From: CADEEV01 sp032127875
GTDB taxonomy: Bacteria > Acidobacteriota > Vicinamibacteria > Fen-336
Assembly (NCBI GenBank): GCA_032127875.1
Contig: JAQBHI010000016.1
Span: 1 to 62,005, forward strand
Direction: 5' to 3'
DNA length: 62,005 nucleotides
The notes beneath the pieces are model-generated. The model was not told the origin of the DNA and did no database searches. It worked only from the letters and a program-made list of their open reading frames with translations. The translations under genes were made by a program, and so were the position numbers. Below, piece by piece: positions 54,902-62,005 of the stretch. The first letter of the stretch is position 1, and each line of letters opens with the position of its first letter.

Positions 54902-56737
54902 TTGCGCGAAGCTGGTGCCGTCGGAAAGCGGGCGTTGCGCATCAGCCTCCAGGCGAAGATCGTCCTGCTGGTGCTGCTGTGCGTCGGGATTCCGCTGTTT
55001 TCGATCGGCGTGTACGGGCTACGCCTGAACCGCGAGTTGCTCCAGGAGAAGGTCCACGAGAATCTGACCAACCAACTGTTCCGCAAATCGACCGCGCTCA
55101 GCGATTGGGTGAAGCAGGCCATGGCCGATGTCCGGCAGTGGTCCACGACCAAGTACGTGCTGGAAGGCGCTGCGAGCCTGACGGCCGCTCAGCCCGGCAA
55201 CGTGGCCCGTGCCCGCACGGACACGAACGAATACCTCACCCGCGTGATGGGCTTCTACCACACCTACGATTCGCTGTTCATGGTGAACCTCGACGGTGAG
55301 GTGATCGCGTCGACGCGCGAGGAGCGCCTGGAGGAGAGCGTCAAGGGTTTGCTCGCACCCCACATCGACAGCGAAGGCGTGAGCCCGATCTACCGTTCCG
55401 AGTTTCTGGGCGGCCGGGCGAGCATGGTTGCCTATCACTCGGTCGTCGGTGCACAGGGAAAGGTGATCGGCTTCGTCGTCGCACGGCTCGATCTCGACGA
55501 CCTCGAGTCCCTTCTCGACACGCCCGTGGACGCGGAGACTGCCTTCCTGTCGATCGACCTCAAGGATGCCGACGAAGCGGAGACGATGCTGCTCGACTCC
55601 ACAGAGTCTCCGGCGTTCTGGCTGCTCGACACGGGTGGCGGTATCCTCGCCGAGGCCGGCAAGGTCACGGCTCGGCCCGGCGACCGGAAGTTCGACGGCG
55701 AGCTGCCGACGGGGGCGCCGCTGCTCGGGCCCGTGCTCGAAGCGAGGATCCCCGGTCACGGGCCATCGGTGTACACCGCCCGGCGGCTCGAGGCGGAGCT
55801 TCCGGGCTTCCTCGTCGCTTCGATGCCGAAGGACATGGCATACCGCTCGATCGAGCAATCGAAGCAGCGCCTGCTCAAGTGGGGCATGCCGGGGCTGCTG
55901 CTGATCCTGGCGCTGACCGCGCTCGTCGCGCGTCGCGCGCTCCGCCCGATCCTGCTGCTCTCGGATGGCGCCAAGCGCGTCAGCATGGGCGAGGACGTCT
56001 ACCTGCCGGCCTCGGGCAATGACGAGATCGCCGAACTCACCGTGGCCTTCAACGACATGGTGACGAAGGTGCGCGAGGGCCGGCAGCGCCTCGAAGAGGC
56101 GCGCGATCAACTGGCCCAGACCAACGAGGGCCTGCGCGCCGCCAACCGCACGCTCGAGACGCTTGCGATCACGGACGGCCTGACCGGTCTGTACAACCAC
56201 CGGCACTTCCAGGACACGATCGACAAGGAGATCCGCCGCTGCGACCGGGAGAACCGGCTACTGAGCCTGCTGCTCATCGACATCGACCACTTCAAGCAGT
56301 ATAACGACCGCTTCGGTCACACGGAGGGCGACTCGGCGCTGCGGCGCGTCTCGGGCCAGATCGCCGCCAAGATCCGTTCGACCGACATGGCCTTCCGCTA
56401 TGGCGGCGAGGAAATGGCCGTGCTGCTGCCCTCCTGCGGCAAGGAACAGGCGACCGAAGTAGCCGAGAAGATCCGCACCGCCGTCAGCTCGACCACGGCC
56501 CGCAGCGGTCGCTTCGGGGCGAAAAATACCGTCTCGATCGGTGTTGCCACCTTCCCGGCGGACGGCCGCGTGCCCCGTGCGCTGGTGGACACGGCCGACG
56601 CGGCTCTTTACCAGGCGAAAGCCGCGGGCCGCGACCGGGTCGTCCAGGCAGGGGGCGCGGTCCAGATCCAGTCTGCGCTGCCCGCGCCGCTCGAGGAGAA
56701 ATCCGAGAGCGCGCCTCATTCCAACAGAGGCCGGTAG
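54902..56737 (+). CDS. Membrane diguanylate cyclase (Cache-like/HAMP/GGDEF)
   Basis: The 611-residue protein has a first membrane helix (AKIVLLVLLCVGIPLFSIGV), a periplasmic sensor of about 280 residues of Cache type (YDSLFMVNLDGEVIASTREE), a second helix (WGMPGLLLILALTALVA) and HAMP (about 345-400). A GGDEF domain follows, with TDGLTGLYNHRHFQDTIDKE, DIDHFKQYNDRFGHTEGDSA and the A-site FRYGGEEMAVLLP at about residue 501. The A-site is GGEEM instead of GGDEF/GGEEF. The product-inhibition I-site RSTD lies five residues before it and is intact. It should make cyclic di-GMP. The TTG start follows AGGAG by four bases. Its end overlaps the convergent SH3 lipoprotein gene by 22 bases. Confidence 0.9.
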   Translation: MREAGAVGKRALRISLQAKIVLLVLLCVGIPLFSIGVYGLRLNRELLQEKVHENLTNQLFRKSTALSDWVKQAMADVRQWSTTKYVLEGAASLTAAQPGNVARARTDTNEYLTRVMGFYHTYDSLFMVNLDGEVIASTREERLEESVKGLLAPHIDSEGVSPIYRSEFLGGRASMVAYHSVVGAQGKVIGFVVARLDLDDLESLLDTPVDAETAFLSIDLKDADEAETMLLDSTESPAFWLLDTGGGILAEAGKVTARPGDRKFDGELPTGAPLLGPVLEARIPGHGPSVYTARRLEAELPGFLVASMPKDMAYRSIEQSKQRLLKWGMPGLLLILALTALVARRALRPILLLSDGAKRVSMGEDVYLPASGNDEIAELTVAFNDMVTKVREGRQRLEEARDQLAQTNEGLRAANRTLETLAITDGLTGLYNHRHFQDTIDKEIRRCDRENRLLSLLLIDIDHFKQYNDRFGHTEGDSALRRVSGQIAAKIRSTDMAFRYGGEEMAVLLPSCGKEQATEVAEKIRTAVSSTTARSGRFGAKNTVSIGVATFPADGRVPRALVDTADAALYQAKAAGRDRVVQAGGAVQIQSALPAPLEEKSESAPHSNRGR

Positions 56738-57603
56738 ACCCAGCCGGCGCCGCCCTCGATCTTGACCCTGAGCCAGTCCCCGAGGATCGCCAGCGCTTCG
56801 AAGCTGTCACCTTTTCTGGCCTTGCCCACGACCCGCGCGTTCGGGCTCGGGTCACTGCGGATGTTGAGGGACGTCGCGAGCACCGTGTAGCTCTTCTTTG
56901 GCGCTTCGCGCCCGGCGCTTTCGATGGGCGCCGCGCGCCGCCGGTCCTGTAACAGCTCCTGTGCTTTCTGAGCGAAGAACGAGGCGGCGCCGTAGTTCTC
57001 CTCCACGATCTGCTGCTCGGCTCGCTCGACGAGCCCCTGGCTGCGGGCAAGGCTGGCGGTTCGGCCGCGCTGCTCCTGGTAGCGCTTCATCAGGATCCGC
57101 GCCTCCGCAACCGCCGAAGAGGCCTCGGCCTTGCTATCGAGACCCCGCAGCTTGGCCTTGAGGCGGATGATCTCGCTCTCGGTGAGTTCGAGGTCGCGGT
57201 TGAGCAGCGCGATCTCGTCTTCCAGGCGCCGCTGCTCGCCGTCCGCCTTCTTGAGCCTGGCCTGCAGCTTGTCGGCCGCGGAAGTCGCCTTTTCCACCTC
57301 CGGCAACCTCTGCACGGCCTCGGCGCTCGCCGAGAGCCGCGCGGCGCACTGCGCCTCGGCGATTGCCAGGCGCGACAGCCAGCGGGCATCGTCGCCCTTG
57401 CCTGCCGCGGCCTCGGCTTCGCCCAGATAGTCTTCCGCTCGTTTCATGCAGTCCGGCACCCACTCCGCCGCCCCGGCGGCGCGGGCGGCGGCCACGGCGG
57501 CGCGGGCTGGTTGCAGGTCCAAGGCCCCGCGCGTGGGCGCGGAGGCGCAGGCAAGCAGTGGCAGGGCCGCAAAAAGCACTGGCAGCAGTACGAGGCGGTT
57601 CAT
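56716..57603 (-). CDS. SH3b-domain lipoprotein with coiled coil
   Basis: The 295-residue lipoprotein has a signal (MNRLVLLPVLFAALPLLACA, Cys19 the lipidation site), an Ala-rich helical part, a long coiled coil (about 105-160, QARLKKADGEQRRLEDEIAL) and a C-terminal bacterial SH3 domain (about 232-295: YTVLATSLNIRSDPSPNARV, then VGKARKGDSFEALAILGDWL and GGAGWVYRPLLE). SH3b domains commonly bind peptidoglycan, so an envelope-organising role is likely. It is convergent with the cyclase gene and divergent from the P-loop gene. Confidence 0.85.
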   Translation of the reverse strand: MNRLVLLPVLFAALPLLACASAPTRGALDLQPARAAVAAARAAGAAEWVPDCMKRAEDYLGEAEAAAGKGDDARWLSRLAIAEAQCAARLSASAEAVQRLPEVEKATSAADKLQARLKKADGEQRRLEDEIALLNRDLELTESEIIRLKAKLRGLDSKAEASSAVAEARILMKRYQEQRGRTASLARSQGLVERAEQQIVEENYGAASFFAQKAQELLQDRRRAAPIESAGREAPKKSYTVLATSLNIRSDPSPNARVVGKARKGDSFEALAILGDWLRVKIEGGAGWVYRPLLE

Positions 57604-57667
57604 TCGCGCGAGTCTAGCATGCGCCCCGCAGCAGTCCCGAGTCGCGCGTCCGCGCTATGATGGATAC

Positions 57668-58312
57668 GTGACGACGCTCTCCGTCTCGGGTGCGTGCAGC
57701 CGCTCCGGCAAGACTGCGCTCGCGACCACGCTCCTGCGCGCGCTTCCGCCCGGCACGGCGACGGCCCTGAAGTTCACGACCACGGAGGACGTCTTCGAGC
57801 GCTGTCCACGCGGCACGACCTGCGTCGTCTGCGACATCGACGTGCCGTTCCGGATCCTGGACGACGAGAAGACGCTGCGCGAGCCGGGCACCGACACCGA
57901 TCGGCTGGCAGAGGCCGGGGCCGCTCGCGTGCTGTGGGTCATCGCAAAGAGCAGCGCCGCCCCGGCGGCGTGGGGGGCGGTGCGGACACGGCTCGCTTCG
58001 GGCCCTCTCGTGATCGAGGGTTCGACGGTGGTCGAGCTGGCCGTGCCCGAGCTCCTGCTGTTCGTCGTCCACCCATTTCTTTCCCCGTCACGCTGGAAGC
58101 CCACCTCAGCGGCCCTGATGGCCCGCGCCGACGCGGTGATCGTCAACCGCCCCAGCGCCGAGACGAGGCCCCCTTCCGAAGAGGTGATGGCCGAGATCGC
58201 CCGGCACCGAGATCTCGCCGAAGTGCGCGTCGAGGACGTGCTGAAGCCGCTCGCGACATGGGCGCCCGATCTTTACGAGAAGGTCCTGCATGCGAATCTC
58301 GCTCGCGCATAG
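57668..58312 (+). CDS. P-loop NTPase-like protein of unknown role
   Basis: The 214-residue protein begins VTTLSVSGACSRSGKTALAT, a Walker-A-like loop in which the first Gly of GxxxxGKT is replaced by Ala (ACSRSGKT). VCDIDVPFRILDDEK and LWVIAKSSAAPAAWGAVRTR follow, and DAVIVNRP gives an N-R-P base-recognition-like motif. The pattern is reminiscent of MobB-like or dethiobiotin-synthetase-like small P-loop enzymes, but I cannot name the family. The GTG is the only sensible start. Its 3' end overlaps the MqnD-like gene by 23 bases, so a shared function is possible. Confidence 0.6.
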   Translation: MTTLSVSGACSRSGKTALATTLLRALPPGTATALKFTTTEDVFERCPRGTTCVVCDIDVPFRILDDEKTLREPGTDTDRLAEAGAARVLWVIAKSSAAPAAWGAVRTRLASGPLVIEGSTVVELAVPELLLFVVHPFLSPSRWKPTSAALMARADAVIVNRPSAETRPPSEEVMAEIARHRDLAEVRVEDVLKPLATWAPDLYEKVLHANLARA

Positions 58313-59120
58313 CCCCGACAGCGACGACGCGTTCATGTTCTATGGCCTGGCCTCCGGCCAGGTGAAGGCGGACGGGCTCGAGATCGTGCACACGCTGACG
58401 GACATCGAGACACTCAACCGCGAAGCCATGGATGGCAAACACGAGGTGACGGCAATCTCGTTCCACGCCTACCCCTACGTCGCCGACAAGTACGCCTTGA
58501 TGCCCTGCGGCGGAAGCATCGGCGATGGCTACGGTCCGCTGCTGGTTGGCCGCGAGGCGATCGAGCCGAAGGCGATCGCCGAGAAACTCGTCGCCGTGCC
58601 AGGCACGCTCACCAGCGCCTATCTGGCGCTGAAGCTGTTCGCTCCCGGCGCCAGGACGCGGGTGGTGGCCTTCGACAAGATCCTGGACGAGGTGCGTGCC
58701 GGCCGCGCCGACGTTGGGCTGATCATCCACGAAGGCCAGCTCACATTCTCTGGCCATGGCTTGCACAAGCTGCTCGACCTGGGCGCCTGGTGGAAGGAAG
58801 AGACGGGCCTGCCGCTGCCGCTCGGCGCCAACGCCGTGCGTCGTGATCTGGGCCCCGAGCTGATGGCGCGGCTCACGCGCCTGGTGCGCAACAGCGTTGG
58901 TTATTCGCTCGAGCACCGCGCGCAGGCTCTCGAGTATGCGATGAGCTTTGCGCGCGGCATGGAGATGCGGATCGCCGACCGCTTCGTCGGCATGTGGGTG
59001 AACGAGATGACGCTCGATTGCGGCGAGCGCGGCCGACGGGCCGTGCAACTGCTGCTCGACCGGGGCCATGACGCCGGCGTGATCCCGCAGCGGGTCGCAG
59101 CCGAGTTCGTGGCGGCCTGA
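58290..59120 (+). CDS. mqnD: MqnD-family 1,4-dihydroxy-6-naphthoate synthase
   Basis: The 276-residue protein belongs to the MqnA/MqnD periplasmic-binding-fold family. RISLAHSPDSDDAFMFYGLA, the segment TLTDIETLNREAMDGKHEVT, HAYPYVADKYALMPCGGSIG and the block RADVGLIIHEGQLTFSGHGL are its usual landmarks. MqnD converts cyclic dehypoxanthinyl futalosine to dihydroxynaphthoate in the futalosine route to menaquinone, and the His in IIHEGQL is the proposed catalytic base. There is no signal peptide, which agrees with a cytoplasmic enzyme rather than a transport binding protein. No other menaquinone gene is in the window. It overlaps the P-loop gene before it and lies five bases ahead of a thioredoxin-like gene. 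Confidence 0.82.
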   Translation: MRISLAHSPDSDDAFMFYGLASGQVKADGLEIVHTLTDIETLNREAMDGKHEVTAISFHAYPYVADKYALMPCGGSIGDGYGPLLVGREAIEPKAIAEKLVAVPGTLTSAYLALKLFAPGARTRVVAFDKILDEVRAGRADVGLIIHEGQLTFSGHGLHKLLDLGAWWKEETGLPLPLGANAVRRDLGPELMARLTRLVRNSVGYSLEHRAQALEYAMSFARGMEMRIADRFVGMWVNEMTLDCGERGRRAVQLLLDRGHDAGVIPQRVAAEFVAA

Positions 59121-59125
59121 AGGCG

Positions 59126-59596
59126 ATGCCGCGGAAGCAAGGAGCCTTTCCGCCTTTCGCTTTGCCGGACCTCGCGGGTGTGAGTCGGCCGCTGTCGGAG
59201 GCCTGGGCCCACGGAGCGGCGCTGATCCTGGTCGGCCACCGCAGTTGCAAGACGACCCGCGAGGCGCTCCCCTGGGTCGACCGCATCCACCGCCGTCGCG
59301 GCCCTGGCGCCACCGTACTGGCGGTGCTTCAGGACGACCCGGCCACGGCTCGCGAACTCGTCGCCGCGCAGGCCCTGGAACTGCCGATTCTCCTGGAAGC
59401 GGATCCGTACCCACTCGCCGCGGCACTCGATCTCACCACCGTGCCGACGCTCTTCGCCGTGAGCCCGGCGGGCGAGATCACCTCCCTCTCCGAGGGTTTG
59501 CGCCGCGCGGATCTGGAGGCTTTGGGGCGCCACGTCGGTGTAGAGGGCGCGCTGTTCTCTGCCGAGGACAAGGTGCCGGCAGGGAAGCCGGGTTGA
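59126..59596 (+). CDS. Thioredoxin-fold (peroxiredoxin-like) protein
   Basis: The 156-residue protein follows the AhpC/TlpA pattern: FPPFALPDLAGVSRPLSEAW, then ALILVGHRSCKTTREALPWV, AVLQDDPATARELVAAQAL and TTVPTLFAVSPAGEI with the cis-Pro. The active-site region has a single Cys (HRSCKTT) instead of CxxC, so it would be a one-Cys peroxidase or a non-redox relative. There is no signal peptide. It lies five bases after the MqnD-like gene in the same direction and is likely co-transcribed. Confidence 0.75.
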   Translation: MPRKQGAFPPFALPDLAGVSRPLSEAWAHGAALILVGHRSCKTTREALPWVDRIHRRRGPGATVLAVLQDDPATARELVAAQALELPILLEADPYPLAAALDLTTVPTLFAVSPAGEITSLSEGLRRADLEALGRHVGVEGALFSAEDKVPAGKPG

Positions 59597-59624
59597 CTAC
59601 CGCGCGAAGCCTCGTCGAGGTGAC

Positions 59625-60125
59625 ATGGCCATCGCACTCCTGACACTCGCCCTGGTCGGAACGCTCTCGCTCGCAGGGACGATGCTGATCGGCTATGGCG
59701 TTTCCATCGGCGCCGCCGTGATGAAGACCCACTTTCTCGCGGCGCTTGGGTCGACGACGCTGCTGGTGATGGCGCATTCCTTCATCCTGTTCTTCCTGAT
59801 CGCCACAGGTGTCGAGCTCAAGGAGATGGAGAAGGCGCACGGCTGGGGCGACTCGTTCCGGCGCCGCACGATCGGCCTCAAGGGCCGCGTCTTCCCGATC
59901 GCGACACTCACGCTGCTGCTGGTGATGGTGAACTTCATCCTGGGCGCGGCGGCCCACACGCGCGCGATCCCGGCGTGGCTGCATGCGCTGCTGGCCTGGT
60001 CGACGCTGCTGGCCGCTGCACTGACGCTCTACCGCGAGTATCGCGCGCTCGGCGACAACAACCGGCTCATCGCGGAGGCCGGCGGGAGGCGCAGAGGCGA
60101 CTCCGGCGCTACGCTCCGGTCGTGA
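59625..60125 (+). CDS. Four-helix integral membrane protein
   Basis: The 166-residue protein has four hydrophobic helices (LLTLALVGTLSLAGTMLIGY; TTLLVMAHSFILFFLIATGV; VFPIATLTLLLVMVNFILGA; LHALLAWSTLLAAALTLYRE) with a basic loop GDSFRRRTIGLKGR after helix 2. A His in MAHSFILFF and another in AAHTRAIPAWLHALL are placed as possible haem or metal ligands, but I recognise no named family. It follows the thioredoxin-like gene by 28 bases and may be part of the same operon. Confidence 0.65.
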   Translation: MAIALLTLALVGTLSLAGTMLIGYGVSIGAAVMKTHFLAALGSTTLLVMAHSFILFFLIATGVELKEMEKAHGWGDSFRRRTIGLKGRVFPIATLTLLLVMVNFILGAAAHTRAIPAWLHALLAWSTLLAAALTLYREYRALGDNNRLIAEAGGRRRGDSGATLRS

Positions 60126-60207
60126 CCAGGATCACGGTGCTCGGCACCGGCTTCGGAGTCAAATCTCGGTTGGGGACGTTGCTGTGCCCGTTTATTTGGA
60201 GACGAAC

Positions 60208-60900
60208 ATGAATCGATACCTGCTGTCATTGATCGTGATCCCGGCCGCGATGCTCGGGGCCTGCCAGCCGGCCGGCAACGCGCCGGCGGCGTCGCCCGCC
60301 CCCGCGGACGGCACTGCTCGGCCCGCATCCGGCCCGCGGGCTGCGGGCGCTGCTCCCGCGACGAGCGCGCCAACACCGGCGCCGACGCCCCGGCCCGTCG
60401 CGATCCCCGAGGGCACCACGCTGCATCTGGCGCTCGAGAACTCGCTCTCTTCGGCCACCAACAGCTCCGGTGACGCGGTGCTTGCCAGGCTGACGGACGA
60501 CGTGAGCGTCGGGGGCAAGGTCGTGGCTGCCGCCGGCAGCGAGGTCCGTGGCCGCGTCACGACGTCGATTCGCTCGGGCAAGACCAAGGGCCGCGCGCGC
60601 CTCGCCTTCCGTTTCGACTCGCTCACGGTCAAGGGCGTTGCGCGGGACATCGCCACCGTCGTGATCGACGTCACCGCCGAGCCGGGAAAAAAGAAGGACG
60701 CGGCGATCATCGGCGGCGGCGCGGGCGCGGGCGCGCTGATCGGCGCCATCGTCGGTGGCGGCAAGGGCGCCGCGATCGGCGCGGGCGTCGGCGCGGCGGC
60801 GGGCACGGGCGCCGTGCTCACGACTCGAGGCAAGGAAGTCGAGTTCCCGGCTGGCACGCCCGTCCACGTGAACCTCACGGCTGACGCCAGGCTGGACTGA
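60208..60900 (+). CDS. Glycine-zipper lipoprotein
   Basis: The 230-residue protein has a lipoprotein signal ending LGACQPAG (lipid Cys20) and an Ala/Pro-rich spacer to about 70. A beta domain follows (AIPEGTTLHLALENSLSSAT; VVAAAGSEVRGRVTTSIRSG), then a glycine-zipper stretch (AIIGGGAGAGALIGAIVGGG) and a short C-terminal strand (EVEFPAGTPVHVNLTADARL). The layout matches envelope proteins in which the zipper inserts into or bridges a membrane. I chose the internal ATG because it directly precedes the signal peptide. The stop overlaps the CTG proposed to start the exonuclease-like gene (CTGA). Confidence 0.75.
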   Translation: MNRYLLSLIVIPAAMLGACQPAGNAPAASPAPADGTARPASGPRAAGAAPATSAPTPAPTPRPVAIPEGTTLHLALENSLSSATNSSGDAVLARLTDDVSVGGKVVAAAGSEVRGRVTTSIRSGKTKGRARLAFRFDSLTVKGVARDIATVVIDVTAEPGKKKDAAIIGGGAGAGALIGAIVGGGKGAAIGAGVGAAAGTGAVLTTRGKEVEFPAGTPVHVNLTADARLD

Positions 60901-61769
60901 AGCTCCACCTCGTCGACGGCACGTACGAGTTGTTTCGAGCGCACTTCGGTGCGCCATCGGCGCACGGGCCGAGCGGCCAGGAGGTGGGCGCGACCCGCGG
61001 CCTGCTACGGTCGCTGCTGTCGCTGCTGCGTGCCGACGGCGTCAGCCACGTGGGCGTCGCGTTCGATCACGTGATCGAGTCGTTTCGCAACGAGCTGTTC
61101 GCCGGCTACAAAACCGGGGCAGGCGTGCCCGAGGAACTGATGGCGCAGTTTCCACTCGCGGAGCGAGCGACCCAGGCGCTCGGCGTCGTGTGTTGGCCGA
61201 TGCTCGGATTCGAGGCCGACGACGCGCTCGCGACGGCCGCGGCGCGCTGGGCCGACATGCCCGCTGTCGAGCAGGTGCTCGTGTGCACGCCCGACAAGGA
61301 CCTGGCGCAGTGCGTTCGGGGGACGCGCGTCGTCCAGCTCGACCGGATGCGCCAGCGGCTCTTCGACGAGGCGGGTGTCCTAGAGAAGTTCGGCGTGCCA
61401 CCCGCGTCGATCCCCGACTGGCTGGCACTCGTGGGCGACACGGCAGACGGGATTCCGGGCATTCCGCGCTGGGGCGCGAAATCGGCGGCCAGCGTGCTGC
61501 GCCGCTTTCTCCGGATCGAGGACATTCCCGACGACGCCTCGCGCTGGGGCATCGCCGTACGCGGGGCCGCGGCGCTGGCCCAAAGCCTCGCGGGCCGCCG
61601 TGAGGAAGCGGCGCTCTTCAAGCGACTCGCCACGCTGCGCACCGACGTTCCGCTGGCGGAGTCGCTGTCGGATCTCGAGTGGAAGGGCGCCAGGCGGGAG
61701 GCGCTCGCGAGCTTCTGCCGCGAGATCGGCGACGACGACTTCGCCGCTCGCGTGCCGCGCTTTCGCTAG
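60897..61769 (+). CDS. 5'-3' exonuclease-like flap/PIN nuclease
   Basis: The 290-residue protein begins LHLVDGTYELFRAHF, the first acidic-site strand of the polymerase-I-type 5'-3' exonuclease domain. It continues with HVGVAFDHVIESFRNELFAG (the arch-side YK/R region reads GYKTG), CWPMLGFEADDALATAAARW (the E-A-D-D metal site) and VCTPDKDLAQCV (the T-x-D-K-D site). The helix-hairpin-helix follows as LALVGDTADGIPGIPRWGAK and SAASVLRRF. All acidic ligands are present. Initiation at CTG, overlapping the preceding stop as CTGA, is needed to include the first Asp; the first ordinary start (TTG at 60930) would lose it. It has no polymerase domain. It should trim flaps or RNA primers. Confidence 0.82.
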   Translation: MKLHLVDGTYELFRAHFGAPSAHGPSGQEVGATRGLLRSLLSLLRADGVSHVGVAFDHVIESFRNELFAGYKTGAGVPEELMAQFPLAERATQALGVVCWPMLGFEADDALATAAARWADMPAVEQVLVCTPDKDLAQCVRGTRVVQLDRMRQRLFDEAGVLEKFGVPPASIPDWLALVGDTADGIPGIPRWGAKSAASVLRRFLRIEDIPDDASRWGIAVRGAAALAQSLAGRREEAALFKRLATLRTDVPLAESLSDLEWKGARREALASFCREIGDDDFAARVPRFR

Positions 61770-62005
61770 GCTGACTCCTCCCGCGTTCGCGAGCGCAGGC
61801 GAGCGAGAGCCCACTGCGCATGCTCGCGGACCAGCGGGTCGTCGTCTTGCGCGAGGTGCTCGAGCGGCGCTACTCGTGAGACGTCGCCGGAGTTGCCCAG
61901 CGCGACGGCGACGTTGCGCAGCAGCCCGCGACGCTTGGTGCGGGCGACGGCGGTGCGTCCGTAGCGGCTGCGAAAGCCGGCGTCGTCGAGCCCGACGAGG
62001 TCGGC
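61766..62005 (-). CDS. queG: Epoxyqueuosine reductase QueG, C-terminal fragment
   Basis: The last 79 residues of a minus-strand gene run off the right edge: LVGLDDAGFRSRYGRTAVAR, then TKRRGLLRNVAVALGNSGD and LAQDDDPLVREHAQWALARL. This HEAT-like C-terminal domain with KRRGLLRN-VALGN is characteristic of QueG, the cobalamin- and iron-sulfur-dependent enzyme of the last step of queuosine synthesis. The cofactor domains lie outside the window. Its stop overlaps that of the convergent exonuclease-like gene by four bases. Confidence 0.85.
   Translation of the reverse strand, partial: ADLVGLDDAGFRSRYGRTAVARTKRRGLLRNVAVALGNSGDVSRVAPLEHLAQDDDPLVREHAQWALARLRSRTREESA

Overview
The window is strongly GC-rich, densely coding bacterial chromosome, with ATG, GTG and TTG starts and many stop/start overlaps of the ATGA or TGATG type. 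Several contents point to an Acidobacteriota-like organism, probably a deep, little-cultured class. These are a VWFA-related protein of the type described as an Acidobacterial domain (45498-46427), two DUF4388 (PATAN-like) proteins, lipoprotein phosphatase/sulfatase-superfamily enzymes ending in an LKALGY-type tail, an E2-fused 2-oxoglutarate dehydrogenase, and a futalosine-pathway menaquinone gene (MqnD family). This placement is inference; no rRNA gene is present to settle it.

Left part (1-12.8 kb): the end of a DMT transporter, a DUF433/DUF5615 toxin-antitoxin-like pair, a NamZ-type muramidase, an FHA/IPT membrane protein, a PilZ-CBS-TrmJ gene string, and a large GH63-type glycosidase. The glycosidase is flanked by decayed gene pieces, including a clear acyltransferase pseudogene. 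Poly(A) polymerase and a rhomboid protease follow.

The segment 12.8-18.1 kb is the most accessory part. A tRNA-Val/tRNA-Asp pair is followed by a 5.1-kb insertion whose far end carries an exact 47-bp copy of the 3' part of tRNA-Asp, as expected of an island integrated at that tRNA. No integrase is visible. Its cargo is a predicted PD-(D/E)xK nuclease/winged-helix fusion preceded by three 18-bp iterons that run up to the start codon, a VapBC-type pair, a frameshifted HIRAN protein, and a minus-strand cassette of a predicted zinc metallopeptidase, a 118-residue protein and a frameshifted nucleotidyltransferase.

Middle part (18.3-42.5 kb): an SGNH hydrolase, ArfB, an aminotransferase and two alkaline-phosphatase-superfamily lipoproteins. 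Next comes a TetR-controlled ABC/HlyD export operon with an Mpo1-like (DUF962) gene inside it, behind a good promoter/operator. It is followed by the 1223-residue multifunctional 2-oxoglutarate dehydrogenase, a class-V PLP enzyme, an APC permease, an NtrC-type two-component pair, a YmdB-type phosphoesterase, a GAF protein and an Hsp20-Lon proteostasis pair.

Right part (42.5-62 kb): an FHA-GAF-PP2C phosphatase, an NRAMP pseudogene, secreted and envelope proteins, a DUF4388-J-domain-TPR protein, a cNMP-binding-DUF4388 protein, a NatAB-like ABC exporter, a diguanylate cyclase with an I-site, an SH3 lipoprotein, a P-loop protein overlapping an MqnD homologue, small envelope proteins, a 5'-3' exonuclease-like protein and the C-terminal end of QueG. 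Signalling modules (FHA, GAF, PilZ, GGDEF, cNMP, PP2C, sigma-54 activator) are frequent. Broken gene remnants recur at operon borders, so this chromosome is either actively eroding accessory genes or the assembly carries some indel errors.
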